Assembly (NCBI GenBank): GCA_949288175.1
Contig: CASEIV010000014.1
Coordinates: forward strand, 1 to 32,406
Reading direction: 5' to 3'
DNA: 32,406 nucleotides
Source of the DNA: an uncultured Eubacteriales bacterium
Lineage (GTDB): Bacteria; Bacillota; Clostridia; TANB77; CAG-508
Shown here: in pieces, positions 1-8,508 of the stretch
How the letters are laid out: every line of letters starts with the position of its first letter
Position numbering within the stretch: the stretch's first letter is position 1
Translations under genes and position numbers: made by a program
The notes under the pieces: generated by a model
The model's database searches: none
What the model was told of the DNA's origin: nothing
Seen by the model: only the letters and a program-made list of their open reading frames with translations

Positions 1-136
1 TGAAATACCGCGTAAGCGATCAAACGAGCAAAAGCGAGTGCGATTGGAGCAACCTTCTTTCGTTGAAAATAGATTTTAGATAGGATTAAATTTATTTAAA
101 ACTATTTAAAATCTATTTTTCAACATCAGTGGTTGC
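1..136. repeat. Intergenic repeat: conserved segment plus imperfect inverted repeat
   Basis: Bases 1-23 match the loop of the long inverted repeat at 7643-7720 at 20 of 23 positions (shared core CGTAAGCGA). The left arm of that copy, if it exists, lies outside the window. Just downstream is a second hairpin. Arm 62-83 (GTTGAAAATAGATTTTAG...) pairs with 102-124 with one bulge and one mismatch, and outer GCAACC at 49-54 pairs with GGTTGC at 131-136. No coding potential is seen here. Mobile-element origin is an inference. Confidence 0.5.
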
Positions 137-222
137 GACACACAAGGTATGAAAAATGATATATATGTAACCTTTCGAGCCTTTGAGTCTGAACTGTAAT
201 TAAATGTTTTCATTATTCTTAT

Positions 223-425
223 AAAAAAAAAGCCCCGCCTTAGCCGTCAGCCTTTTAATTTTTAAGGACCTGCTCCTAAAAACAGGTGGGTGCCTACCTA
301 AATACTCATGGGCTTCTCACTATATTGTGAGCATGCACGCCATATTCGAGAGATCAGCCCCTCTTATAATTTGTTGGTTCTAAAAATTATGCTCTTACGT
401 ACTACGCAGGGATTTTTGCAATCCT
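223..425 (-). ncRNA. ssrS: 6S RNA (SsrS), regulator of housekeeping RNA polymerase
   Basis: On the minus strand this reads as a long, mostly self-complementary RNA of about 200 nt. The closing stem joins CCCTGC (near 410) with GCGGGG (near 234), and a run of nine T residues follows at 231-223. The middle contains GCATGCTCAC...GTGAGAAGCC. This closely resembles the central-bubble and apical region of bacterial 6S RNA (E. coli: GCATGCTCGG...CCGAGAAGCC). 6S RNA mimics an open promoter and sequesters the sigma-A/sigma-70 holoenzyme in stationary phase. The 5' end is approximate. A weak TTGTAA-17-TAATAT promoter lies at about 440-472 on the minus strand. The family assignment is from remembered motif similarity, and a covariance-model search would settle it. 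Confidence 0.8.
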
Positions 426-564
426 TATTAGATTATTTATATATTAACACATTTAAAATCTTTTTACAAATGTTTTTTTCTTTTTAAAATATATCTTTTC
501 TTTCTTTATATAATATTATCTCTTTTTTTCGTGCATATTCTCTTTTTCTTTAAATTTCTTTCAC

Positions 565-593
565 TTGATTTTTTGCTATTTTTATGGTAAAAT
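565..593 (+). promoter_or_regulatory. Sigma-A-type promoter, plus strand
   Basis: A -35 TTGATT (565-570), a 17-bp spacer and a -10 TAAAAT (588-593) are visible, the same TATGGTAAAATA style seen upstream of other genes in this window. Transcription would start near 600, but an intrinsic terminator begins at 616 and no plus-strand gene follows. Confidence 0.5.
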
Positions 594-615
594 AAATATG
601 TATTTATGAGTGTTT

Positions 616-640
616 GAAGGCTTCTAAGCCTTCTTTTTTA
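616..640 (+). terminator. Intrinsic terminator, plus strand
   Basis: GAAGGCTT (616-623) pairs with AAGCCTTC (626-633) and is followed by TTTTTTA. The T-run is on the plus strand only. It lies about 20 bp after the predicted start of the promoter at 565-593, which would leave a transcript of only about 40 nt. Confidence 0.6.
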
Positions 641-675
641 TTGTATAAAAAACATTCAACAAGGTTAGATTTTAT

Positions 676-1350
676 TTACATGACATATAATAATATGCAG
701 AAAAATTGTAAAATGCTACCTAATAAAATAAATAGATGAAAAATAGAATGCATCCATTTATGTTTTTTTCCTACACCATATAAAATAGCTCCTATGGAAT
801 AAGCAATTCCACCTGCTAATAGCAAGCTAAACCCTGCTATTCCTAATAACTGTGGCAACAAATTAATTTTCACAACAATACACCACCCCATCACTAGGTA
901 ACATATCATTGAAAATTTTTTAAATTTCTTTATATCAATTGAATTTAATACAATTCCCAATATTGCCATAGCCCATATAATACCAAATATTGTCCAACCA
1001 GTCGCTGTACTATATTCTCTTAATGTACATAATGCAAATGGTGTATAAGAACCTGCAATTAATAAAAATATAGAACAATGGTCTAATACTTGAAAAACTC
1101 TCTTAGAATATCTTTTTGGACTTAACCCATGATAAATACTAGACATTGTATATAATACAATCATAGTCACACCATAGATAGAACCACTCACAACCCCATA
1201 TCCATTTCCATTGATAGCCGCAAATACAACACACAAAACTGTTGCTACAATTCCCAAGACAGCGCCTACGATATGAGATGTCATATTAAATATCTCTTCT
1301 CCTTTTGTATATTGAGGTAATATTCTATCTTTTAATTTTACTCTTGTCAT
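676..1350 (-). CDS. trhA: Hemolysin III / TrhA family membrane protein (PAQR-like)
   Basis: This is a 224-residue protein made almost wholly of about seven hydrophobic segments, the normal size and topology for the bacterial hemolysin III (YqfA/TrhA) branch of the PAQR superfamily. Family motifs are visible: E..N..SH near residues 19-26, S.IYHG near 71-75, a D of the third segment (QVLDHCSIF), and the C-terminal HKWMHSIFHLFI, which supplies the histidines of the presumed metal site. The E. coli homologue is linked to membrane-energy and lipid homeostasis; in Clostridia the function is not settled, and haemolysis should not be assumed. The ATG has an AGGAAGG site upstream, and a good promoter lies at 1398-1426. 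It appears to be transcribed alone. Confidence 0.9.
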   Translation of the reverse strand: MTRVKLKDRILPQYTKGEEIFNMTSHIVGAVLGIVATVLCVVFAAINGNGYGVVSGSIYGVTMIVLYTMSSIYHGLSPKRYSKRVFQVLDHCSIFLLIAGSYTPFALCTLREYSTATGWTIFGIIWAMAILGIVLNSIDIKKFKKFSMICYLVMGWCIVVKINLLPQLLGIAGFSLLLAGGIAYSIGAILYGVGKKHKWMHSIFHLFILLGSILQFFCILLYVM

Positions 1351-1397
1351 ATACTACATTCCTTCCTGAAGGATAATCATTATTTTTTATTTTTGAC

Positions 1398-1426
1398 ATT
1401 ATATCATTTTCAATATGATAAGTAAA
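1398..1426 (-). promoter_or_regulatory. Promoter of trhA
   Basis: On the minus strand a -35 TTTACT (1426-1421), a 17-bp spacer and a perfect -10 TATAAT (1403-1398) are present, about 50 bp before the trhA start. Confidence 0.55.
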
Positions 1427-1479
1427 TAAATACTTTGTGAATTTTCGTTGAATTAATTAACCTACATTAGTTGAAAAAT

Positions 1480-2349
1480 TTATATATCAATTTCTCTATA
1501 ACTTGTTACCATTTGCGCTCCTTGTTTTATCAAGTCATTTGTTCCCACAGAATTTATGTTATCAATATTACCTGGTACCACATACACATTTCTTCCTTGT
1601 TCTAGCGCAAAATCTACCGTTATTAAAGTTCCACTTTTCTTCTTCGCTTCCACAACTAAAATTCCTTTACTCATTCCACTAATAATTCTATTTCTTGCTG
1701 GAAAATTCATTTTTTCAGGTTTAATACCTAAAGGGTATTCTGATATAATAGCACCATTTTCTTCTATTATTTTATCATACAAATATTGATTTTCTTTAGG
1801 ATATACAATATCTAATCCATTTCCAATAACACCTATTGTCTTTCCTTTTGCTTTTATAGCACCAATATGAGACTGACTATCAATTCCTTTTGCTAGACCA
1901 CTGATAATATTGATATTTCTTTTAGATAAATGATAAGCAAAATATTGTGCCACTTTTTCTCCATAAGTACTACATTCTCTGCACCCTACAATTCCAATTG
2001 ATGCATTATTTAATATCATTTCATTTCCTTTTACATATATGCTAATTGGATAATCATAAATTGTTTTTAACATTTCAGGATATTCTTTATCTTCTATGGT
2101 AACAATTTTTATATTTTCTTTTTGTAAACAATCTAATTGTTTTTCTAAATTTTCTCTGTTTTCTTTACAAATGATATTTTCTGCTAATATTTCATTAAAT
2201 CCTTTGATTTGTAAAATTTCTTCTTTCTTTAAAGTATATATGTTTTCAGGTGTTTTATACCTATTTAATAATATTTGTTTTCTAATACTTCCTAATCCTT
2301 GTATCGTCGACAACCATATCCAATATTTTTTCTTTTCTAATTCTTCTAT
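1480..2349 (-). CDS. dprA: DNA-processing protein DprA/Smf, apparently starting at an AUA codon
   Basis: DprA loads RecA onto incoming single-stranded DNA during transformation. The Rossmann-fold core is clear: GIVGCREC, SGLAKGIDSQSH, GNGLDIVYPKEN, PARNRIISG and the ending VVPGNID. An N-terminal helix-hairpin-helix-like region precedes it, and the protein ends without the extra C-terminal winged-helix domain some family members carry. Start choice: the first standard start in frame is TTG at 2313, which lacks a good ribosome site. The open frame continues upstream through KKKYWIWLS, which matches the usual N-terminus of clostridial DprA (YW.WLS.I.G.G). An ideal AAGGAGG (2363-2357) sits 7 nt before an in-frame ATA at 2349-2347, and a TAA closes the frame at 2364-2362. 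The coordinates given use that ATA, giving 289 residues. A single-base error turning ATG to ATA is the main alternative. Confidence 0.85.
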   Translation of the reverse strand: MEELEKKKYWIWLSTIQGLGSIRKQILLNRYKTPENIYTLKKEEILQIKGFNEILAENIICKENRENLEKQLDCLQKENIKIVTIEDKEYPEMLKTIYDYPISIYVKGNEMILNNASIGIVGCRECSTYGEKVAQYFAYHLSKRNINIISGLAKGIDSQSHIGAIKAKGKTIGVIGNGLDIVYPKENQYLYDKIIEENGAIISEYPLGIKPEKMNFPARNRIISGMSKGILVVEAKKKSGTLITVDFALEQGRNVYVVPGNIDNINSVGTNDLIKQGAQMVTSYREIDI

Positions 2350-2352
2350 TTT

Positions 2353-2363
2353 TATACCTCCTT
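2353..2363 (-). promoter_or_regulatory. Strong ribosome binding site that decides the dprA start
   Basis: AAGGAGG at 2363-2357 is a near-perfect Shine-Dalgarno sequence. No ATG, GTG or TTG lies at a usable distance in the dprA frame; the codon 7 nt downstream is ATA. Confidence 0.7.
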
Positions 2364-2432
2364 ACTATATTTTAAAATTCAGATAAAATAAATCTTTCTT
2401 AGCAAAAACTTTTCTCTACTTTTCTTATTCAA

Positions 2433-2461
2433 CAAAAAAGACACTTAAATTTTAAGTGCCC
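2433..2461 (-). terminator. Intrinsic terminator of folD
   Basis: On the minus strand GGCACTTAA pairs with TTAAGTGTC and a run of T residues follows (2439-2434). It lies 22 bp after the folD stop and separates folD from dprA. Confidence 0.8.
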
Positions 2462-2482
2462 CTGATTTTTATATTTTTAGAT

Positions 2483-3355
2483 TTATATATTATTTTGATT
2501 TTTTGTTGCTTTGATAACATTGTTCATAAGCATTGCTACTGTCATTGGTCCCACTCCCCCTGGAACTGGTGTGATATAACTTGCTTTCTCTTTTACATTT
2601 TCAAAATCAACATCTCCTGTTATTTTCTTGTCTTTTCCTCTGTTAATTCCCACATCAATAACAACCGCTCCTTCTTTTACCATATCTGCTGTTACATAAT
2701 TTGGTTTTCCAATAGCTGCTACTAATATATCTGCATTTCTTGTTTTCTCTTTTAATTCTTTTGTTCTTGAATGACAAATTGTAACAGTTGCATGTTTATT
2801 TAAACAACATGCCATAAGCGGTTTTCCCACAATATTACTTCTTCCTATGATGACTAAATTTTTACCTTCTAAATCTATGTGATATTCTTCAAACATTTTC
2901 ATTATTCCAAATGGTGTACAAGATATGAATGTATCTTGATTTAATAATAATTTTCCTACATTGATTGGATTAAAACCATCTACATCTTTTTCATAAGATA
3001 TTTCTCTAAATGCTTCATCTATATCTAAATGTTTTGGAATTGGACTTTGTAATAATATTCCATTTACACTTTTGTCTTCATTTAGTTTATGGATTAACTC
3101 TATTAATTCTTTTTGTGTGATACTAGCATCTAATATATGTTCTTCATATTCTACTCCAATCTCATCACATGCTTTACTTTTGGTTCTCACATATACCTTT
3201 GAAGCTGGGTCATCTCCTACCATAATAACTGCAAATTTAGGATTGATTCCTTTTGCTTTCAAATTTTCACATTCTATTTTTAAATCACTTCTTACTTTTC
3301 TTGCTAATTCTTTTCCATCAATCATTATTGCCATTGTTTCTATTCTATAGAGCAC
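2483..3355 (-). CDS. folD: Bifunctional methylenetetrahydrofolate dehydrogenase/cyclohydrolase FolD
   Basis: FolD interconverts 5,10-methylene-THF, methenyl-THF and 10-formyl-THF in the cytosol, supplying one-carbon units for purines and formyl-Met. The protein has normal length (about 283-290 residues). Visible motifs are the catalytic-lysine region YVRTKSKACDEIG, QSPIPKHLD (family LPLP.H), the NADP loop GRSNIVGKP, and the signature PVPGGVGPMTVAML near the C-terminus. The frame can start at GTG 3355, 12 nt after an AAAGGAG site, or at ATG 3334 (MAIMIDGKEL), where the family usually begins but which has no ribosome site close by. The start is therefore unsettled. Its own promoter (3392-3420) and terminator (2433-2461) make it a single-gene unit. 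Confidence 0.95.
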   Translation of the reverse strand: MLYRIETMAIMIDGKELARKVRSDLKIECENLKAKGINPKFAVIMVGDDPASKVYVRTKSKACDEIGVEYEEHILDASITQKELIELIHKLNEDKSVNGILLQSPIPKHLDIDEAFREISYEKDVDGFNPINVGKLLLNQDTFISCTPFGIMKMFEEYHIDLEGKNLVIIGRSNIVGKPLMACCLNKHATVTICHSRTKELKEKTRNADILVAAIGKPNYVTADMVKEGAVVIDVGINRGKDKKITGDVDFENVKEKASYITPVPGGVGPMTVAMLMNNVIKATKNQNNI

Positions 3356-3391
3356 TTGACTCTATATCTCCTTTCCTTCTTTTCTCATCTG

Positions 3392-3420
3392 ATTATATAC
3401 TAACACAATTCTTTTTGCAA
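3392..3420 (-). promoter_or_regulatory. Promoter of folD
   Basis: On the minus strand a -35 TTGCAA (3420-3415), a 17-bp spacer and a -10 TATAAT (3397-3392) lie about 37 bp before the GTG. Confidence 0.7.
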
Positions 3421-3431
3421 TATAAATGTAT

Positions 3432-3473
3432 AAAAAGCTATCCTGTTTTTTTATATTTTTTAACAGAATAGCT
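3432..3473 (-). terminator. Terminator at the end of the ligA cluster
   Basis: AGCTATCCTGTT (3436-3447) pairs with AACAGAATAGCT (3462-3473) with one mismatch, and on the minus strand a short T-run follows. It lies about 90 bp downstream of the frameshifted gene. Confidence 0.55.
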
Positions 3474-3562
3474 ATTTGAAAAAAAGGGGATGTTTATGAT
3501 GATAAATATACTATCTGTATATGTATAATTTTTGCAAGAAATGTGAATTATGTGTGAATATT

Positions 3563-4139
3563 TTATCTAGAATCCCCAAAATCTTTATTCTTTTCTTTTG
3601 TTAATAAACTGTCTATTCCTATTGTTAAAGCTCCTTCACTCTTGTATCTATAGATATCTACAAGAAATCTCGCATAATCTTCTGGGGATTCTTTTGTCTG
3701 ATAGAATCTTTTAAAAAAAATATACTGTGGATCTTCTTGTACATCCCTTAACGTTAATCTTTTTTGTTTTTGCATGGTATCCAATAAAGTTATTGGTTCT
3801 GTTAAATATATTTGTTGAATTCTTTCAAGATTACTTTTTATTCCAGCATATGCCCATCCTAATTCCATTGCCGCAGTCATGCCAATATAACCGCCCTTTA
3901 TTACATAACACAAAAGCATCTGCTTCTTGTATTTTATCCATAAATCTCTTTTGTACTTCTACTGGATTTTCTGTTTCCTCCCCTTGAAACAGCACATAAT
4001 TATATCTACTATCTAATTTACTTTGTCTAGCATCTTTGATTGGTGCTATCACATGATGTCCATTCTCCTCTAATTTCCTGTGTAATACATTTATCTCATT
4101 TAAAAATTTATGATAACTTCCACCAATTACAATATTCAT
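3563..4139 (-). pseudogene. Nucleoside 2-deoxyribosyltransferase-like gene with a +1 frameshift
   Basis: Two overlapping frames form one protein of about 191 residues. The first (from 4139, good TAGGAG site) reads MNIVIGGSYHKF...DAFVLCNKG. The second continues GGYIGMTAAMELGWAYAG and runs to 3563. The joined centre looks like the nucleoside 2-deoxyribosyltransferase-like fold, where GYIG.....E.G.A carries the presumed nucleophilic glutamate. The break lies in a GGG run at 3896-3894 next to AAA: one surplus G explains it. Downstream of the shift the first frame gives 20 unrelated residues. It is the last gene of the ligA cluster. Whether this is a true mutation, a sequencing error or a recoding site cannot be told here. 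The substrate is unknown. Confidence 0.7.
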
Positions 4140-4182
4140 TTATTCTCCTATCCAATCAATATAGTCTTCTTTTTATTTCTTT

Positions 4183-4434
4183 TTATTGCTTTTGATTTTT
4201 CCATTCTTGATATAAAATATCTTTTAAAACTAACATAGCATCCAATTCAGTATATTGATATTCTTCTTGTAAACTTTCTAACAAGTTTCTAATTTCTTTA
4301 CCATATTTTTCTACATCCACTTTATTTGTATATGTTGCTAAAACTGGATATTTTTTACTCCATGCTTTTGTCCAATTTATCTTTTCTTGATTCTCTTCAT
4401 TTGCATGTTTTATTATTTTTTCGATATCTTTCAT
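4183..4434 (-). CDS. Small conserved-looking hypothetical protein, 83 residues
   Basis: I do not recognise this protein. It is charged and predicted mostly helical, with no signal peptide or membrane segment. Two features can be seen: an N-terminal KDIEKIIKHANEENQEK helix and a C-terminal YTELDAMLVLKDILYQEWK helix. It sits between the HAD phosphatase gene (30 bp upstream) and the frameshifted deoxyribosyltransferase-like gene (43 bp downstream), all on the same strand and presumably one transcript. The ribosome site (AAGAAG) is weak. Confidence 0.6.
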   Translation of the reverse strand: MKDIEKIIKHANEENQEKINWTKAWSKKYPVLATYTNKVDVEKYGKEIRNLLESLQEEYQYTELDAMLVLKDILYQEWKNQKQ

Positions 4435-4464
4435 ATTCTTCTTTCACTTTCTATATTTATCTTT

Positions 4465-5082
4465 CTAAACTTCAATTTTGTATTCTTCTAATAATACTAA
4501 AATATCTTGACTGTCATTTGGTTTTACTCTTCTTCCCAAAACACCTAATCTATTTGCTGTTTCAAAGCTTTTCCCTGTGTCATCATCATCAATAAATAGA
4601 CATTCTTCTGGTTTCAAATCATATCTATCTAATAATGTCCTAAATATTTTTTCGTTAGGTTTTACTAAATGTTCATAAGCAGATATGATGATTCCATCAC
4701 ATAGTTTAAAGAAATCTATTTCTTGAAAATACTCATATGTATAAGTTGCCATATTTGATAAAACATAAATATGATACCCCTTCTGTTTTAATTTTTTTGC
4801 AATTTCTATCGTATCTTTATTAAGAACTAAATACTCACATCTTTTATTCATAACTTCTTTAATTAAAATTTCATACTGTTTTGGAGCTTTCTTTTGCATT
4901 TGTGTAATAGCTTCTTCTTTAGTAATATTACCTAAATCTAACAATTTCCACTCTTCTGTTTTAAAAATGTATTGTATTAAATCTTTTGCTTTATTTTCGT
5001 CATCTGTAAAATGCATTAATGTTTCTATACTTGAGCCTCTTATAATAACATTTCCTAAATCAAATATGATATTTTTTACCAT
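4465..5082 (-). CDS. HAD-superfamily hydrolase (subfamily IA)
   Basis: This is a soluble phosphatase-type enzyme of about 205 residues. Motif I is IIFDLGNV with the nucleophile Asp but glycine two positions on, where most HAD phosphatases have a second Asp. The same D-L-G arrangement occurs in YihX-type sugar phosphatases and the epoxide-hydrolase N-domain group. Motif II is YVLSNMA, motif III is the lysine of LVKPNEKIF, and motif IV is LFIDDDD. A helical cap lies between motifs I and II. The frame extends to 5106, but AAAGGAG lies 11 nt before the ATG at 5082 (MVKNIIFDLGN), which is also the normal family start, so 5082 is used. The substrate cannot be told from sequence. Confidence 0.85.
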   Translation of the reverse strand: MVKNIIFDLGNVIIRGSSIETLMHFTDDENKAKDLIQYIFKTEEWKLLDLGNITKEEAITQMQKKAPKQYEILIKEVMNKRCEYLVLNKDTIEIAKKLKQKGYHIYVLSNMATYTYEYFQEIDFFKLCDGIIISAYEHLVKPNEKIFRTLLDRYDLKPEECLFIDDDDTGKSFETANRLGVLGRRVKPNDSQDILVLLEEYKIEV

Positions 5083-5122
5083 CCTTTCAATTTCTCCTTT
5101 TAACATTTCTAATTGTCATTTT

Positions 5123-5377
5123 TTATAATTCTTCATCAGATATTCCTATATGATACTCAATATTTTCCATATGTGGGAACATTTCTTTCACTCTTTTTAA
5201 AGTCAGCATTGTCATTTTAGGTTGTGGATTTTTAGGATTCGTAGATAACAGTTTTTGTGTATAACAATTTGATGCTGTTTTAAATAACAAATAGCGATTT
5301 CTTACATAAGTATAATAAATTTGATAACCATCATCTAAATCTTCCCACATCATTTCAAATGTATAATTTTTATCCAT
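5123..5377 (-). CDS. Small hypothetical protein, 84 residues
   Basis: I do not recognise this protein. It begins MDKNYTFEMMWEDLDDGYQIYYTYV and is acidic and aromatic-rich at the N-terminus, basic in the middle and acidic at the end (GISDEEL). No membrane segment or known motif is visible. It has a strong AAAGGAGG site 4 nt before the ATG and lies directly after ligA, separated from it only by the repeat at 5394-5461. Confidence 0.6.
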   Translation of the reverse strand: MDKNYTFEMMWEDLDDGYQIYYTYVRNRYLLFKTASNCYTQKLLSTNPKNPQPKMTMLTLKRVKEMFPHMENIEYHIGISDEEL

Positions 5378-5393
5378 TTTTCCTCCTTTTGTC

Positions 5394-5461
5394 GCATTAA
5401 GTTCGTTTGTCTATGCGACATTTTGTCCCATTGGGATCGTTTCTGTCTGCGACATTTTGAA
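5394..5461 (-). repeat. Gene-terminal palindromic repeat, TGTCGCA class, two units
   Basis: Read on the minus strand right after the ligA stop there are two head-to-tail units of about 33 nt. Each has the plan ATGTCGCA...ACA.AACGA.C..AATG(C/G)GACA, so each unit begins with TGTCGCA and ends with its reverse complement. Related units lie at 24818-24910 behind the ABC transporter stop. The last unit runs directly into the ribosome site of the next gene. Confidence 0.75.
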
Positions 5462-5462
5462 C

Positions 5463-7484
<2,022 letters not shown>

Positions 7485-7498
7485 TTATCTTCTTGTTT

Positions 7499-7530
7499 AT
7501 TGAACGATAGGGACTGTCCAAATCGTTCAA
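7499..7530. repeat. Short palindromic repeat, GGGAC class variant
   Basis: TTGAACGAT and ATCGTTCAA form an inverted repeat around GGGACTGTCC. The parts GGGAC and AAATCGTTC are shared with the gene-terminal elements at 11409-11459, 18648-18698 and 18831-18880. It lies in the ligA leader rather than behind a stop codon. Confidence 0.55.
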
Positions 7531-7568
7531 TCACTCCTATTGGAATTTTGTTTCATTTTTTCTTCCCT

Positions 7569-7597
7569 ATTATATACAATTGGGATAAAAAAATAAA
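7569..7597 (-). promoter_or_regulatory. Candidate promoter of the ligA cluster
   Basis: On the minus strand a perfect -10 TATAAT (7574-7569) is preceded at 17 bp by a TTTATT (7597-7592). This gives a leader of about 100 nt that includes the 7499-7530 palindrome. Confidence 0.4.
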
Positions 7598-7622
7598 GGA
7601 AATTTTATAAATTCCTTTATTT
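7583..7622 (-). terminator. Intrinsic terminator, minus strand
   Basis: AAATAAAGGAA (7591-7601) pairs with TTCCTTTATTT (7612-7622), with a T-rich run following on the minus strand (7590-7583). It would end transcription of the acyltransferase-like gene that stops at 7737. Confidence 0.6.
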
Positions 7623-7642
7623 AAATTCATGAATTATTATAT

Positions 7643-7720
7643 GACTCATCCCTAATATATTTTTATTATTTTGAAACACCTCGTAAGCGACCAATAATAA
7701 AAATATATTAGGGATGAGTC
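7643..7720. repeat. Perfect 28-bp inverted repeat with a conserved 22-nt loop
   Basis: Arm 7643-7670 (GACTCATCCCTAATATAT...) is the exact reverse complement of 7693-7720. The loop region 7672-7694 matches bases 1-23 of the window at 20 of 23 positions (core CGTAAGCGA). It lies between a terminator and the stop of the gene at 7737. It has no T-run of its own. The conserved loop at a second location suggests a small non-autonomous mobile or structured repeat. Confidence 0.8.
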
Positions 7721-7736
7721 GTAACAAAAAATTATT

Positions 7737-8408
7737 TTATCTATCTTGTTTTTCCACTACTTCATTCTTATTTTTATAAATACTATTTTCTGGAACCACA
7801 CCTCTTACAGAAGATAATGGATAAATATTTGAATTTCTTCCAATAATTGTTCCTGGATTTAATACAGAACCACAACCTACTTCTACATAATCTCCAAGCA
7901 TAGCACCCACTTTTTTTCTTTTCGTTTCTATCATTTCTTTTCCGTTTTTAATAACCACTAATTGCTTATCTGATTTTACATTAGATGTAATAGAACCAGC
8001 TCCCATATGTGCTTTATATCCTAGAATAGAATCTCCTACATAATTATAATGTGGAACTTGCACCTTATTAAATAAGATGACATTTTTTAATTCTGTAGAA
8101 TTTCCAACAACTGCCCCTTCTCCTACAATCGCATTTCCTCTGATAAATGCACAATGTCTTACTTCTGCTTCTTTTCCAATAATTGCAGGACCGTTAATAT
8201 ATGCCGTTGGTGCTACTTTTGCTGTTTTTGCAATCCAGACATTTTCTCCTACTTTTTCATATTCGTCTTTATCTAATTTCTCACCTAATTCTAAAATATA
8301 TTCTCCTATATCAGGTAGCGCTTCCCATGGATATGTACTTTTTTCTAATAATTCTTTTGCAATGGTTTCTTCTAAATTATATAAATTTTTAATTTCACAT
8401 TCTTCCAT
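7737..8408 (-). CDS. Left-handed beta-helix acyltransferase-like protein (GlmU C-domain type)
   Basis: This 223-residue protein has an N-terminal helical lead (about 1-50) followed by a hexapeptide-repeat region: VWIAKTAKVAPTAYINGPAIIG, then CAFIRGNAIVGEGAVVG, then AHMGAGSITSNVKSD and VGCGSVLNPGTIIG. The arrangement resembles the acetyltransferase half of GlmU and stand-alone nucleotidyltransferase-associated hexapeptide proteins. Its partner immediately upstream (8509-9750) is a UDP-sugar pyrophosphorylase, so the pair could supply the two activities of GlmU (glucosamine-1-phosphate acetylation and UDP transfer) from separate genes. That role is inferred from context. The ATG is preceded by AAAGGA. 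Catalytic residues of GlmU could not be assigned by eye. Confidence 0.75.
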   Translation of the reverse strand: MEECEIKNLYNLEETIAKELLEKSTYPWEALPDIGEYILELGEKLDKDEYEKVGENVWIAKTAKVAPTAYINGPAIIGKEAEVRHCAFIRGNAIVGEGAVVGNSTELKNVILFNKVQVPHYNYVGDSILGYKAHMGAGSITSNVKSDKQLVVIKNGKEMIETKRKKVGAMLGDYVEVGCGSVLNPGTIIGRNSNIYPLSSVRGVVPENSIYKNKNEVVEKQDR

Positions 8409-8484
8409 TTTTTACATTCCTTTCAAATTACAAGATATCTTATATTTTCTTTGTAAAATACATACAATCTTCTTAAAAAGGGAA

Positions 8485-8508
8485 ATTTGAGTCCGTCCCC
8501 AAAATCTC
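8485..8508 (-). repeat. Gene-terminal GGGGACGG element
   Basis: On the minus strand, 8 nt after the pyrophosphorylase stop, GGGGACGGACTCAAAT is found. It resembles the start of the GGGACGTGTCAAAT elements placed against other stop codons in this window. Confidence 0.45.

Noticed and set aside
1..220. tRNA or rRNA genes at the left edge
   Set aside because: No cloverleaf, CCA end or rRNA-like segment could be found; the structure is explained by inverted repeats and the adjoining 6S RNA.
676..1350. Naming the hemolysin III family gene as a toxin
   Set aside because: The family name is historical; members are conserved membrane proteins with PAQR-like motifs, and nothing here indicates haemolytic activity.
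3831..3919. Programmed ribosomal frameshift at the broken deoxyribosyltransferase-like gene
   Set aside because: The shift needed is +1 at AAAGGGC, with no slippery heptamer of the known -1 type, no stop codon at the shift site and no obvious stimulatory structure. A mutation or sequencing error is simpler, so it is not called as recoding.
5394..5461. Possible CRISPR-like array of repeats
   Set aside because: Only two units, with no regular spacers and no cas genes; the units are palindromic and recur behind another stop codon, which fits dispersed intergenic repeats.
7515..7553. Very short ORF in the ligA leader on the minus strand (starts ATGAAACAAAATTCC)
   Set aside because: Only about nine codons, with no good ribosome site, and its end runs into a repeat; no reason to treat it as a gene.
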